Positions 44,284 to 53,565 are shown, numbered from the stretch's first letter. The stretch is 64,000 nt of DNA from Corynebacterium glyciniphilum AJ 3170 (GCF_000626675.1 NZ_CP006842.1:3224001-3288000), one strand, 5' to 3'. Notes: generated from the sequence alone by a model not told the origin. A program made the numbers and translations.

Positions 44284-46176
44284 CTACCGGGCGAACCGAC
44301 CGTCGAGATAGGCCTTGGCGCAGACGCGACGGGCGATCTTGTTGGCCGATGACCGGGGAATCGTACCCTCGTCGACGATGCGGATGTCGGCTGGCTGGAC
44401 GCCGTGGGTGGTGGTGACGGCCGACCGGATGGCCGAGACGGCCTCAGCGTCGCCGTCGGCGGATGCCTCCGGGTCACGCTCGGCGACGATCACCAACTGC
44501 TCAGAACCCGAGTCACCGCCGGCGGCATTCTCGATGAGATCGCCGTTGACCGCGAACGCGGCGAGCACGCCCGGCAGGACGTGGCCCCCGGTGGCGTCCG
44601 CGGCGGTGGCCTCGATGTCCTGGGGGTAGTGGTTGCGGCCCGCGACGACCACGAGGTCCTTGATCCGGCCGGTGATGTAGAGCTGACCGTCGACCACGAC
44701 GGCCAGGTCGCCGGTGCGCAGCCAGTTGTCCTCCGGGGCTCCCTCAGCGGCGGACCCCTGGGACAGCCGCTTGTCGGCGGGCAGGGAGTTGCGGAAGGCT
44801 TCGGTGGTGTCGTCCTCGCGGTCGAGGTAACCGGCGGCGATGTTGCCGCCGTTGAGCCACACCTCGCCGACGGTTCCCTCGGCGAGTTCCTCACCGGTGG
44901 AGGGGTCGACGATCGGCATGAACAGTGAGGGGCCGGGCTCACCGACACTCATGATCGGCACGGCGTTCTCGGCATCCGCAGACACCTCCACGGCCTGCCC
45001 CTCGGCGAGCTTCTCGCGGTCGAAGACCCGCAGCTTCGGACGCTCCTCGGTCTGCGGGGTGGTAACGAAAACGGTTGCCTCGGCCAGGCCGTAGGACGGG
45101 CGCATCGTGGAACGACGGAAGCCGTACGGCTCGAAGACGTCACAGAACCGGTCCACGGACTGCAGGCTGACGGCTTCTGCACCGTTGATGATGCCCTCGA
45201 CGTGGCTGAGGTCGACGTCGGCGAGATCGGACCGCTTCGCCGGGTCGGCGTACCGGGAGGCGAGCTCCAGGGCGAAGTTCGGCACGGCGGTGTACACGTT
45301 GAGATCGTCGCCGTGGTCACCGAGCTGGCCGATCCAGCGTCCCGGGTCCTGGATGAAGTCACGTGGGGCCATGAGGTCCTGCGGAATCCCCAGGATCAAC
45401 ACGAAAGCAGACAGGATAATGCCCATGTCATGGTGCAGAGGAAGCCAGTTCACCAGTCGCATCGGCATCTGGAGCTGCCCTGCCTGGAAGACCTGCAGCA
45501 CGTTGGTCACGATGCTGCGGTGCGTCAGCACCACACCGGCGGGTGTACGGGTCGAACCGGAGGTGTACTGCAGGAACGCCGGGTCGCTCGATTTCGGCGC
45601 CAGCTCCGGGTTCTCCATCATCGCCATCATCGGGTTCTGCCATTCCTCGGCAAGCGAGTCCGGCAGTGCGTCGATCGTGAGCACGCGGGGGCGTTCGGCG
45701 GAGGGGAGGGAGGCGAAGTGGCTACGGACATGCCCTGCGGACGTCTTGTTCGTCAGCACCACCGTAGGGGTGGAGGACCCCAGGACGGCGGACAGGTGGT
45801 CGGCATGGCCCGGTTCCGTGGGGTCGTACAGCGGCACCGGGACGGTGCCGGCGTACAGGGCGCCCATGAATCCGAAGAGGTACTCGGGGCTGTTGTTGGC
45901 GAGGATGGCGACCCGGTCACCGCGCTCGGTGACCTGCTGGAGCCGAACACACACCGCCTTGATGCGGGTGTTGACCTCGGCGCGGGTCCAGGTGACCGTC
46001 TCGCCTTCGGCGCTGCCGCTGAAATCGTGGAAGGTGATCAGCGGGGTGTCCACCGCCCCCTCCATCTGTGCCATCGAGTACAGCATCTCGCACATGGCGG
46101 AGAGCGAGAGCTGATCCGGGATCGCGATCTCGCCCTTGTCGTCGTAGAACTGTGCCATCGCGGCGCTGATGTCCAT
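44284..46176 (-). CDS. fadD32: Long-chain fatty acid-AMP ligase FadD32
   Basis: The 630-residue adenylate-forming ligase activates the meromycolic acid as acyl-AMP and loads it on the N-terminal ACP of Pks13. The P-loop-like core YTSGSTRTPAGVVLTHRS and the ATP/adenylate motif TGDLAVV are present, as is GLAEATVFVTTP. The start at 46176 (MDISAAMAQFYDDKG) was chosen over an upstream in-frame start because it follows the ribosome site GAGGG and matches the family's length (about 620-640). It is first in the fadD32-pks13-accD3 block, with the cutinase-like gene directly upstream. A possible -10 (TACGAT) lies near 46210. Confidence 0.96.
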   Translation of the reverse strand: MDISAAMAQFYDDKGEIAIPDQLSLSAMCEMLYSMAQMEGAVDTPLITFHDFSGSAEGETVTWTRAEVNTRIKAVCVRLQQVTERGDRVAILANNSPEYLFGFMGALYAGTVPVPLYDPTEPGHADHLSAVLGSSTPTVVLTNKTSAGHVRSHFASLPSAERPRVLTIDALPDSLAEEWQNPMMAMMENPELAPKSSDPAFLQYTSGSTRTPAGVVLTHRSIVTNVLQVFQAGQLQMPMRLVNWLPLHHDMGIILSAFVLILGIPQDLMAPRDFIQDPGRWIGQLGDHGDDLNVYTAVPNFALELASRYADPAKRSDLADVDLSHVEGIINGAEAVSLQSVDRFCDVFEPYGFRRSTMRPSYGLAEATVFVTTPQTEERPKLRVFDREKLAEGQAVEVSADAENAVPIMSVGEPGPSLFMPIVDPSTGEELAEGTVGEVWLNGGNIAAGYLDREDDTTEAFRNSLPADKRLSQGSAAEGAPEDNWLRTGDLAVVVDGQLYITGRIKDLVVVAGRNHYPQDIEATAADATGGHVLPGVLAAFAVNGDLIENAAGGDSGSEQLVIVAERDPEASADGDAEAVSAIRSAVTTTHGVQPADIRIVDEGTIPRSSANKIARRVCAKAYLDGRFAR

Positions 46177-46273
46177 CAGGTATCCCTCATTACTGTGTGC
46201 GTAGCGTTCATCGTATTGCTTTCTGCAAAGAACTCTAACGAACTCTATCGTCTCGGCCACCGGTGTGCGGGGA

Positions 46274-47203
46274 TTACCGGCCTTCGGCGATGATGTCGCG
46301 GACCCAGTTGTTGATCCACTCCGGGACGGTGCCACCGTCGACGACGGTGCCGTTGCTGGAATACTCGGCATGCACCTTGTTGGCGTCGATGAGGTCATTG
46401 GCCCGCTGCACGGCGTTGCCGATGTCCCGGGGCGCGCTGCACACCAGGTCCGCAGGAGCACAGAACTGCAGGGTGTTGTCCTGCAACGCACCGAAGTCCT
46501 GGGGACGGGGACCGCGCATCGACGCGCCCGGGACGATGGGGCTGACCAGTGCACCGACCGAGCTCAAGGCGATCTCGGCGCCGATTCCGGTGACGTCGGG
46601 GCTGCCGATGAGCTCGCCCTTACCGTCCTCGCGCCGTCCGTCGGCGATCAGGGCGACGCCGGCGACTGCGTCAGCGGGGACGGTGGACTGCCCGTTGCCG
46701 ATAGCGGTGGCGAGGTCTCCGGTGAGCACGGCGCCCTGGCTGAAGCCCACCATGATCATGCGGGTCGCAGGGCAACTCTCATGGACCGCGGTCATCTCGC
46801 CCTCGAGCTTCGTGTAACCCTGATTACGGGAGTCGTCGTAGGACATCTCGCGCAATGCCTGGATGTTGCGGAACTGCGCAGCGTAGGGAAGCGTCCAGCT
46901 CTTGAGCTGCCCGCCGTCGACACCGTCGCCGAACTCCTCCTGCAGCGGCTGGGTGACATTGAGCAGCAGCGAGTGCGGGCGCGACGACGGGTGGATCGGA
47001 TCATCGTCCACCGTCGACTCCCACGTGCCGGGTGCGGCGAAAAGCTGGTAGTCAGGGCAGGTCGCCGGCTGCGCAGGATCCGTGGTCCGGGTCGGTCCGG
47101 GACCTGCGGAGTCATCAGGGCCCCTGTTGATCCAGGTACCGACACCGATGACCAGGACGACGGCGAGAATGAGGGCCGCCGCGATGGTGAGGAACTTTCT
47201 CAT
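46274..47203 (-). CDS. Cutinase family exported serine esterase
   Basis: The 309-residue protein has a signal or membrane anchor (residues 1-25, KFLTIAAALILAVVLVIGVG) and a cutinase fold. The nucleophile is Ser155 in IMVGFSQGAV, with the Asp and His likely in CAPADLVC and KVHAEY. Conserved cysteines support a disulfide pattern. It lies just upstream of fadD32, as in the mycolate loci of related genera, where such proteins (Culp-like) act as lipases or mycolate-related esterases. The substrate is not inferable. Confidence 0.88.
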   Translation of the reverse strand: MRKFLTIAAALILAVVLVIGVGTWINRGPDDSAGPGPTRTTDPAQPATCPDYQLFAAPGTWESTVDDDPIHPSSRPHSLLLNVTQPLQEEFGDGVDGGQLKSWTLPYAAQFRNIQALREMSYDDSRNQGYTKLEGEMTAVHESCPATRMIMVGFSQGAVLTGDLATAIGNGQSTVPADAVAGVALIADGRREDGKGELIGSPDVTGIGAEIALSSVGALVSPIVPGASMRGPRPQDFGALQDNTLQFCAPADLVCSAPRDIGNAVQRANDLIDANKVHAEYSSNGTVVDGGTVPEWINNWVRDIIAEGR

Positions 47204-47252
47204 GGGCAGTCAGAGTACCTGGTTTTCCTGGCAGTGATCTGGCAGCCTCCGG

Positions 47253-47624
47253 TCAGGACCGACGGACGGTCCCGTCCGCAGCCTGTACGAGTGTTCCGGC
47301 CTCGTAGCCCTGGGCACGGTAGGCGTCGAAGATCGGCCTATGGTGGATGACGAACGTCCCCTTATCGGAGGTGTAGACCACACCGCGTTCGAAGTCGCGG
47401 TACCGACCGCGTGTTCCTTCGGGTGACGTTGCGGTGTCACCTGGCGTGCGGTGCATGTCCGGCAGCCCGAGAGCGCCTCGGGGACCATCGAGTTCATCGT
47501 ATTTGTCGGCGATCCGGCGGTTCGGGACGGTATATACACTCCCGTCGGCCGTGGTGAAGATAGTTCCGTCGGTGAAGAAAGAGGCGCAGGTTACGTCAGA
47601 AGTCTTACCACCGGGAACTGGTAA
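47253..47624 (-). pseudogene. LGFP-repeat protein remnant without a usable start
   Basis: The minus frame ending at 47253 reads as LGFP repeats: DKYDELDGPRGALGLPD, then TRGRYRDFERGVVYTSDKG. Upstream residues (ASFFTDGTIFTTADGSVYTV) continue the pattern. An in-frame TGA lies immediately upstream of the open stretch, and no ATG/GTG/TTG occurs until the ATG at 47456, which is in the middle of a repeat unit. The intact LGFP domain of the neighbouring mycolyltransferase is longer and uninterrupted. This is most simply a broken tail of a former LGFP protein. Confidence 0.65.
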
Positions 47625-47629
47625 GACTT
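47600..47629. repeat. 10-bp perfect inverted repeat upstream of the LGFP remnant
   Basis: AAGTCTTACC (47600-47609) is mirrored by GGTAAGACTT (47620-47629), followed on the plus strand by TTTC. On the minus strand it may help end transcription from the mycolyltransferase operon; read on plus, no gene would use it. Confidence 0.55.
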
Positions 47630-47667
47630 TTCACGAACTGCGGGTTTCCACCCTGATACAGCAGCAA

Positions 47668-47701
47668 CCCGCCCCGGAGGTGGTAACACTTCAGGGGCGG
47701 G
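47668..47701 (-). terminator. Probable terminator after the DUF732 lipoprotein gene
   Basis: CCCGCCCC (47668-47675) pairs with GGGGCGGG (47694-47701), 16 bases downstream of the DUF732 stop on the minus strand. The T tract is weak, so confidence is moderate. Confidence 0.5.
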
Positions 47702-47717
47702 CGGAGCGGCAGCCGGC

Positions 47718-48248
47718 TCAGCCGCAGTAGTTGCTCTCCGCTGCCTCGACGATGATGCGCTCGGCGTCCTCCGCAGAGACCTTCGTGAGCTCCTGGACCT
47801 CAAGCTGGCCGGCGATCATCGGGACGGCGAACCCGTCACGACCTTCCTCATTCGCCAGGCACTGCTCACGTGCAGCAGCGATGACCTGGTCCTGGATCGC
47901 GGAATCCTCGAGGTCGATGTCCTTGTCCTTGAGCTCGGCAAGGAAGGCGTCGTCTTCACTGGTACGGGGCGCGGCCTCTCCCCCGGGCTCCTCGACCTCG
48001 TTGACCTCACCGTCGCGCGGAGAGTCACCGTCCGACCCTGCGTCCGGCGCGGGGGTCGATGTCGGCGAGGATGTCTCCGAGGACGCTGACCCTGTCGGTG
48101 CCGAGCTCACGCTGGGGACACTGCTGCCCTGTGTCTCGTCGTCACTGTCCACCGTGGAGTCGCCGCCGCAGGCTGCGATGGTTCCTGCCAGCAGCAGAGC
48201 AGCGGATGCCGAGCCGATCTTCGTCACCATGGAGGTACGGATACTCAT
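47718..48248 (-). CDS. DUF732 domain lipoprotein
   Basis: The 176-residue lipoprotein has a signal peptide with the lipobox LAGTIAAC (Cys near residue 27), a Ser/Thr-rich spacer, and a C-terminal DUF732-type helical domain (DDAFLAELKDKDIDLEDSA onward, ending SNYCG). DUF732 proteins are actinobacterial surface proteins of unknown function. It overlaps the stop of the mycolyltransferase gene by four bases, so it is translated from the same mRNA. The position between the LGFP mycolyltransferase and the cutinase gene is conserved in corynebacteria. Confidence 0.85.
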   Translation of the reverse strand: MSIRTSMVTKIGSASAALLLAGTIAACGGDSTVDSDDETQGSSVPSVSSAPTGSASSETSSPTSTPAPDAGSDGDSPRDGEVNEVEEPGGEAAPRTSEDDAFLAELKDKDIDLEDSAIQDQVIAAAREQCLANEEGRDGFAVPMIAGQLEVQELTKVSAEDAERIIVEAAESNYCG

Positions 48249-50218
48249 CGCGGGTCCTTCTGGATGTTGCCGTTGATCTCACGGATCTCACCGTGCTCGA
48301 ACTTCACGACCTCACCACCGGCCGGGATGCCCTGCTGGTCCTCGATCGGCCAGCCGAAACGACCCTGTTCCCACTTGTCTTCGCCCCAGGCGTCGAAGAT
48401 CTTGCCGTACTTGATGATGTGGGCGCCGGAAGAGGCCGACCAGTAGATGTTCCCGTGCTCGAACTGGGTGAATGCACCACCCTTGACTTTGATTTCTTCA
48501 GAACGGGGGAAGCCCAGTGAGGAGTCCGCGGGGCCGCCGGCCTCGATGTACTTCTCGCCGATCTTGCCCTCGATCATGCGTACCTTGCCGTCCTTGTCTC
48601 GCACGGCGACACCGTTCTGGAACTGCTGGACGGCACCACCACCGGCGACCTGCTGTGCCGGAGCCGTCGGGTAGCCGAAGGCACCGGTTTCCCAGCCGTG
48701 CTTGCCCCAGGCATCGATGATGTCGGACTTCACCTCGACGGCACCCGTCTGCGGGGTCCAGTAGATCGCACCGTTCTCGAACTGCTGGAAGAAGCCTCCC
48801 TTGATCTGGTGTTCTTCCCCGGTTGGGTATCCCAGCCAGCTGGACGGCCCGTTCATCGCAGAGTAGCGGGCCCCGATACGGCCCCAGGTCGCCCATGCCT
48901 TGTCGGCGTCCTTCTTCCAGTACACACGACCGTTACGGAAGTCCTGGACCTTGCCGCCGTTGGCTGCGTCGTACTCGTTGGTGGTGCAGGTACCGAGATT
49001 CTGGCTGCGCTGACGCTTCTCGGCTTCCGCGATTTTGCCCACGGCAGCACACTTCACGCCGCGGTCCTCCTCGGACAGTCCGAAAGTCTGGGCGATGTAG
49101 GGCCACGCCTGCGTCATCTCGTACTGCCAGTACGGCCAGTCGTGCGTGCCGGAGTCCCGGTACTTGGCGATGACGTTGACGTCGTCGGCCTGCGCCGCGC
49201 GAACGAACGTCTGGGTCGTCATCCGTGACATCGCCTCCAGGCCGAAGGCCGCGGGGTTGGCCGGGTAGCCCGGGATCGGCCCCTCCTCGTCGTAGGGACC
49301 TGCGTTACCGTTGCCGGCGGACACATAGACCGTCATGTCCTTGAGATTGCCGGTGTGCTGCTTGGGGTCATTCTCGTTCCAGCGCTCGGACCCGTACGGC
49401 CCCCACATGCGCTGCGCGTCATAGCCGGCACCATCGTTGGTGGCGTAGTTGATGGCCTGCGGAACGCCTGTCGAGGTGGTGTCCAGGTAGCCGGAGAAGG
49501 AGCCGACGAACTGGAACAGTTCCGGGTGCCGCTGCGCGAGGTTCATCGCGGCGGTACCACCCATGGAGATACCGGTGACCGCGCGCTGCTCGGAGGTCCG
49601 CCATCCCTCCCGCAGCACAGCCGGAAGCTCCTGGGTCAGGAAGGTCTCCCACTTGTAGGTCTTGCCGTCTTCCGGCTGCTGGTCCCAGTCCGTGTAGAAG
49701 GAGGAGTTACCGCCGACCGGCATGATGACGTTGACGTTCTTGTCAGCGTAGAACTGCTGGATGTTCGTGGCCAGCGTCCAGCCCGACTCGTCGTCGCGGG
49801 CCCGCAGACCGTCCAGGGCCCAGACCGACGGGAAGTCCCGGTCCGGCTGGCTGTACCAGTCACGTGCCAGGAGGATCTGCACCAGCACCGGGCTCTCCGG
49901 CATCGAGGGGGTGTTGATGTAGACGTTCGCCCATCGGTCGGACATCCACTCGATGCGGTCGACGTCGACACCCTCGGGCAGTCCCGGAAGGTCCTGTCCT
50001 TCCTCGACAGACTGCGGCTGGCGCTCCGGGATCTCGTCAGGCTCGAGATAGCTGGTGCCCGATCCCGGGCCCTGAGCCGCGGCCGGGGCTGCGAGGGGAA
50101 GGGCGAGCGCCACCGACAGCGGCAGCGCCAGGACGGCGGCACCGACGCGCCGTGTTGCCCGTCGGGACGGACGGCTGGCGGGGGACTTCCCGGTGCGGGT
50201 GTTCGCAGCGATTCTCAT
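48245..50218 (-). CDS. cop1: Secreted mycolyltransferase with C-terminal LGFP repeats
   Basis: The 657-residue protein has a signal peptide (about residues 1-48, ending PLAAPAAAQ) and an esterase-D-type mycolyltransferase domain to about residue 350. The nucleophile is Ser218 in TGISMGGTAAM, with the His in SGTHDWPYWQYE. Four LGFP-type repeats follow (WLGYPTGEE, AFGYPTAPA, LGFPRSEEI, RFGWPIEDQ), which anchor the enzyme to the cell wall. It moves mycolate between trehalose monomycolate and arabinogalactan or another trehalose. The ATG at 50218 was chosen because the basic signal-peptide n-region starts there; an upstream start would precede GAAGGAAGAA. Confidence 0.93.
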   Translation of the reverse strand: MRIAANTRTGKSPASRPSRRATRRVGAAVLALPLSVALALPLAAPAAAQGPGSGTSYLEPDEIPERQPQSVEEGQDLPGLPEGVDVDRIEWMSDRWANVYINTPSMPESPVLVQILLARDWYSQPDRDFPSVWALDGLRARDDESGWTLATNIQQFYADKNVNVIMPVGGNSSFYTDWDQQPEDGKTYKWETFLTQELPAVLREGWRTSEQRAVTGISMGGTAAMNLAQRHPELFQFVGSFSGYLDTTSTGVPQAINYATNDGAGYDAQRMWGPYGSERWNENDPKQHTGNLKDMTVYVSAGNGNAGPYDEEGPIPGYPANPAAFGLEAMSRMTTQTFVRAAQADDVNVIAKYRDSGTHDWPYWQYEMTQAWPYIAQTFGLSEEDRGVKCAAVGKIAEAEKRQRSQNLGTCTTNEYDAANGGKVQDFRNGRVYWKKDADKAWATWGRIGARYSAMNGPSSWLGYPTGEEHQIKGGFFQQFENGAIYWTPQTGAVEVKSDIIDAWGKHGWETGAFGYPTAPAQQVAGGGAVQQFQNGVAVRDKDGKVRMIEGKIGEKYIEAGGPADSSLGFPRSEEIKVKGGAFTQFEHGNIYWSASSGAHIIKYGKIFDAWGEDKWEQGRFGWPIEDQQGIPAGGEVVKFEHGEIREINGNIQKDPR

Positions 50219-50359
50219 GGTGGTGGCGTTCTTCCTTCGTAGGTACGTCTCGACGGCATCGGCAGTGTCAGCGACGGTGGCGCGACATGCCCCACCGTCC
50301 CCACCGGGCCCCGGCAACGGGTTCCCCTCCCACTGCCGAGATCCGGTCGGAACCGGTGT

Positions 50360-50381
50360 CCGTCACGGTCGGCCGTGACGG
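50360..50381. promoter_or_regulatory. 9-bp inverted repeat in the cop1 upstream region
   Basis: CCGTCACGG (50360-50368) and CCGTGACGG (50373-50381) form a perfect hairpin or operator about 150 bases upstream of cop1. AT-rich sequence with a possible -10 (CATAAT, near 50395-50400) lies next to it. The 271-base region otherwise shows no gene. Confidence 0.4.
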
Positions 50382-50489
50382 CAACACCGGCAATTATGGC
50401 AATCACGTTGCCGGTTTCCCGGGACAACACGCCAAAACCTTGAAGTTTTACTTGAGACTTAGTTTCTGCTGGGAGTGTAGCACCCTGCC

Positions 50490-51194
50490 CTACGCCAGAA
50501 CGAGTATCCAGATCGCCACGTGGTGCAGCCCACCGGCCACGATCGTCGCGGCGTGGAAGACCTCGTGGAAGCCGAACCACCGCACCGAGGGATTCGGACG
50601 TTGTCGCCCGTAGACCACGGCACCGAGCGAGTAGATGATCCCGCCGACCACGATCAGTACCCCGGCGACGACCGGAATTGCCGCGACGAAGCCCCCGATC
50701 TTGAGCACTGCCAACCACCCCAGCGCGAGGTAGACAATGACGTCCAGCCACCGCGGGTGGCCGATCCAGAAGATGTTCATCGCCACCGCAGCAATCGCCA
50801 GGACCCAACAGACCGGCAGAATCCACAGCCCGTCCGACCAGGAGTCAAAGGCGAATACCGCGATCGGACCGTAGGTGCCCGCAATGAAGATCGCAATCAT
50901 CGAGTGGTCCGCCCGACGCCACGCCTGCACCGTCGCGTCGCTGCGCCACGGTGCGCGGTGGTAGAGCGCCGATACCGCGAACAGTCCGATCAGGCAGAGA
51001 GTGTACAGCGCGGTCACCCACGACAGGGTCGTGTTGCCGTGCAGCATGAAAGCCGTGACAGTCAGGGCCGTGCCCGTGCCGCCGAAGTACCACGCGGCAT
51101 TCTCGTGGAGCCGTCCACGTAGATAGGGGCGCGCTCCCCGGTCCACCGGACGGAGTCCTCGATGCGGTCGCGAACCACTCGCTTCTGTTTCCAT
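50490..51194 (-). CDS. Hemolysin III/PAQR family membrane protein
   Basis: The 234-residue protein has seven transmembrane helices and the PAQR/hemolysin III motifs: SALYHRAPW, DHSMIAIFIAGTYGP and the C-terminal HEVFHAATIVAGGLHH, with the His and Asp residues that bind zinc in this family. The name hemolysin III is historical; the activity in actinobacteria is unknown, and hydrolase activity on lipids has been proposed for relatives. The ATG at 51194 (METEASGSRP) gives a normal length; an upstream in-frame start adds only 14 residues. Downstream of the mycolyltransferase terminator. Confidence 0.88.
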   Translation of the reverse strand: METEASGSRPHRGLRPVDRGARPYLRGRLHENAAWYFGGTGTALTVTAFMLHGNTTLSWVTALYTLCLIGLFAVSALYHRAPWRSDATVQAWRRADHSMIAIFIAGTYGPIAVFAFDSWSDGLWILPVCWVLAIAAVAMNIFWIGHPRWLDVIVYLALGWLAVLKIGGFVAAIPVVAGVLIVVGGIIYSLGAVVYGRQRPNPSVRWFGFHEVFHAATIVAGGLHHVAIWILVLA

Positions 51195-51213
51195 ACCTGT
51201 GCAGTGTATGCGC

Positions 51214-51248
51214 ACGGCCCGGGAGATGTCAGTCATCTCCCGGGCCGT
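51214..51248 (-). terminator. Terminator of the cmt mycolyltransferase gene
   Basis: ACGGCCCGGGAGATG (51214-51228) pairs perfectly with its complement (51234-51248), with a 5-base loop, 27 bases beyond the minus-strand mycolyltransferase stop. It overlaps the 5' region of the PAQR gene. T tract is absent. Confidence 0.7.
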
Positions 51249-51274
51249 CGTAGTCTCCCTCAGCTAGGTGGCTG

Positions 51275-52324
51275 TCAGCAGACAGGCCTACCCGCGCGGT
51301 AGCAGACATTCAGTGCGTCGAGGATCTTCGGACGTGCCTTCTGCAGTTCCGGGGTCCACAGCGTCCAGTTGTGCACACCGACCGCCGGGTAGCTGGCGGT
51401 CACGTTCGCACCGGAGGCGCGGGCGGCCAGCTCGAAGGTCGCGGTGGAACCACGCGACGCCCACTCCAGGCCGATGCCGGCGATGCCGCCGACGGGGTTG
51501 GCCATGAAGTCGTCCCGGGGACCGGGGATACCGGCGGCTGCGGACAGGTACACCGGCATTCCCGCCAACTTCGGGGCGTTCAGCAGCGGATCATTGGCGA
51601 ACCGGGTCGGGTGGACCGGGTGACCCCACATGTCCCAGATGTTCGCACCCGGGGAGCCCTCGTTCATGGCGAACTGCAGGGCCATGTACATGCCCGGGGC
51701 CGTGGTGTTCAGGTACCCGGACAGCGACGTGACCTGCTTGAACTGGTTGCGGTGGCGGGACGCCAGGTTGATCGCGGCCGTGCCGCCCATCGACAGACCG
51801 ACCAGAGCGTTCCTGTTCTGGCTGATGCCGAAGTTCTGCGCCAGCTGTGCCGGCAGCTCACTGGTCAGGAAGGTCTCCCACCGCGGCTTCTTCGGGGTGG
51901 TGGAGCCGTTGAACGGTCCGATCCAGTCCGCGTAGAACTGGGAGGCTCCGCCGACGGGCATGACAACGTTGACGTCGTCGTTGACGAACTGGTCGACACC
52001 ATGTCCCAGGTAGGTCCAGGCGTTCCAGTCGTCCCGGGCACGCAGCCCGTCGAGCAGGTACACCGCTGCATCGCTGTTGGAGCGCTTGATCTGGACCTGG
52101 ATGTCCTGACCCATGGCGCCCGAGTAGAACCAGCAGTTCTGGACGTAGAAGTTGTAGTTAGCCCAGCTACAACGGGGGCCGAGAATCCCACGGTCGTCGG
52201 CAGAGGCGCTCGGAGCCACGACACTGGCCAACCCGAAGGCCGTGCCGATCGCGACGATCAGGGCCATGATCTTGCGGCCCAGCGAGCCGGTCGCGGACCG
52301 GTGCTTTCCGGTGGCAGTCGTCAT
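51275..52324 (-). CDS. Secreted mycolyltransferase (single-domain, antigen 85 type)
   Basis: The 349-residue protein has a signal peptide (about residues 1-43, ending SASADDRG) and the antigen-85/Cmt esterase fold, without LGFP repeats. The nucleophile is Ser178 in VGLSMGGTAAIN, and the His lies in GVHNWTLW. Cysteines in RCSW, NCWF and the C-terminal NVCYRAGRPVC are consistent with disulfide bonds. It transfers mycolate to trehalose or arabinogalactan outside the cell. It is the second mycolyltransferase in the locus and lies just downstream of the galactan genes. The corynebacterial gene here is cmt2/cmtB-like, but which paralogue is uncertain. Confidence 0.92.
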   Translation of the reverse strand: MTTATGKHRSATGSLGRKIMALIVAIGTAFGLASVVAPSASADDRGILGPRCSWANYNFYVQNCWFYSGAMGQDIQVQIKRSNSDAAVYLLDGLRARDDWNAWTYLGHGVDQFVNDDVNVVMPVGGASQFYADWIGPFNGSTTPKKPRWETFLTSELPAQLAQNFGISQNRNALVGLSMGGTAAINLASRHRNQFKQVTSLSGYLNTTAPGMYMALQFAMNEGSPGANIWDMWGHPVHPTRFANDPLLNAPKLAGMPVYLSAAAGIPGPRDDFMANPVGGIAGIGLEWASRGSTATFELAARASGANVTASYPAVGVHNWTLWTPELQKARPKILDALNVCYRAGRPVC

Positions 52325-52464
52325 GTTTTCCTTTACTTGCGTTTTTCAGACGGCGTCGTCGCTGCCGTCGGTGTCTACAGTGTTCGGAACGTTACCAAAC
52401 AGTGATCTTTTCCGCCAAGAATATCGTCAAGCCGGCACCAAGCGTTACGCCAGTGTTCATCCAG

Positions 52465-53565
52465 CTAGGTGACAGCCGGAATTACGTAGACAGCGACCGC
52501 GATAGTCGCCACCCAGATCAGGGCCAGTGCCTGCAGCGTCCGGTCGCTCAGTGCGATCTCGTCCGGCGCACCGCCTTCGCCACGGTCGACGTCGGCAGCG
52601 TAGCGCAGGATCGCGACGGTGAACGGGACCATCGAGACCTGGTACCAGACCGATGCGTGACCAGGATGCTGCTGGCTCATGTCAAAGCCCCACAGCGCGT
52701 ATGCCAGTACGACGGCCGTGGCGGACAGCGTCCACACGAACCGCAGGTACGTCGGCGTGTAGCTCTCCAGGGACTTACGGATCTTCGCACCTGAGCGCAG
52801 CGACAGCTTCAGTTCCGCATACCGCTTACCTGCAGCCATGAACAGCGAACCGAAGGCCGCGACCAGCAGGAACCACTGCGAGAGGTCGATACTCGCCGCC
52901 ACACCACCGGCCATGGCACGCAGCATGAACCCGGAGGACACCAGCGCGATGTCGATCACCGGCTGGTGCTTCCAGCCGAAGCAGTAGCCCAGCTGCAGAA
53001 TGATGTACACCCCGATGACGATCGCCAAGGAGCCGCCGTTGGAGGCCAGGAAACTCAGACCCACCGCGGCGACAATGAGGATGACCGCCATGGCGTAGGC
53101 CAGGCCCACCGGAAGCACACCCGCCGCAATCGGACGGAACCGCTTCGTGGGGTGCTGACGGTCGGACTCGACATCCTTGGCGTCATTGACCAGGTAGATC
53201 GACGAGGCCCCGAGGCAGAACACGACGAAGGCGATGATGATGTCGGTGATCACCCGCCCCTGGAAGAGCAGGTCACCACCGGCGGCCGCCGGAGCGGCGA
53301 CGACGAGGACGTTCTTCACCCACTGTTTGGGGCGGAGCGCCTTGATCATCGCCTCGGGAAGATTCCGGGGCGCGCGGTGGCCCGAACCCACAGCAGCGTC
53401 CTCAGACTCCTGCCGGGCATAGGTCTGGTCCTCCCACGCCGCCGGTTCTTCGAGCCCGGAGGTGTGCGGCTCCGACCCGATGAACGCCTGGCGTTCACCC
53501 GGACGCTCGTTGGTGTCGTGGGTCTCCGAGGGGTCGAATTCCGGATCCGTCCCGGGACGAGTCAT
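52465..53565 (-). CDS. Decaprenyl-phosphate phosphoribosyltransferase (UbiA family)
   Basis: The 366-residue UbiA-type prenyltransferase transfers phosphoribose from PRPP to decaprenyl phosphate, giving the precursor of the arabinose donor for the cell wall. The first Asp-rich motif NDAKDVESDRQHPTKRFRPI is clear, and the second conserved region DIALVSSGFMLRAMAGG is present. About nine transmembrane helices follow a 70-residue cytoplasmic N-terminus. It overlaps the PAP2 gene by four bases in the operon glfT2 - PAP2 - ubiA. Its homologues (DPPR synthase) are essential for arabinogalactan in mycobacteria and needed for normal growth in corynebacteria. Confidence 0.92.
   Translation of the reverse strand: MTRPGTDPEFDPSETHDTNERPGERQAFIGSEPHTSGLEEPAAWEDQTYARQESEDAAVGSGHRAPRNLPEAMIKALRPKQWVKNVLVVAAPAAAGGDLLFQGRVITDIIIAFVVFCLGASSIYLVNDAKDVESDRQHPTKRFRPIAAGVLPVGLAYAMAVILIVAAVGLSFLASNGGSLAIVIGVYIILQLGYCFGWKHQPVIDIALVSSGFMLRAMAGGVAASIDLSQWFLLVAAFGSLFMAAGKRYAELKLSLRSGAKIRKSLESYTPTYLRFVWTLSATAVVLAYALWGFDMSQQHPGHASVWYQVSMVPFTVAILRYAADVDRGEGGAPDEIALSDRTLQALALIWVATIAVAVYVIPAVT

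Noticed and set aside
46177..46554. N-terminal extension of FadD32
   Set aside because: The extra 126 residues are Ser/Thr/Arg-rich shadow of the cutinase gene on the same strand; a good ribosome site precedes the start at 46176.
47600..47629. Hairpin with T run as a plus-strand terminator
   Set aside because: No plus-strand gene lies upstream within several kilobases, so the T run on that strand has no transcript to end.
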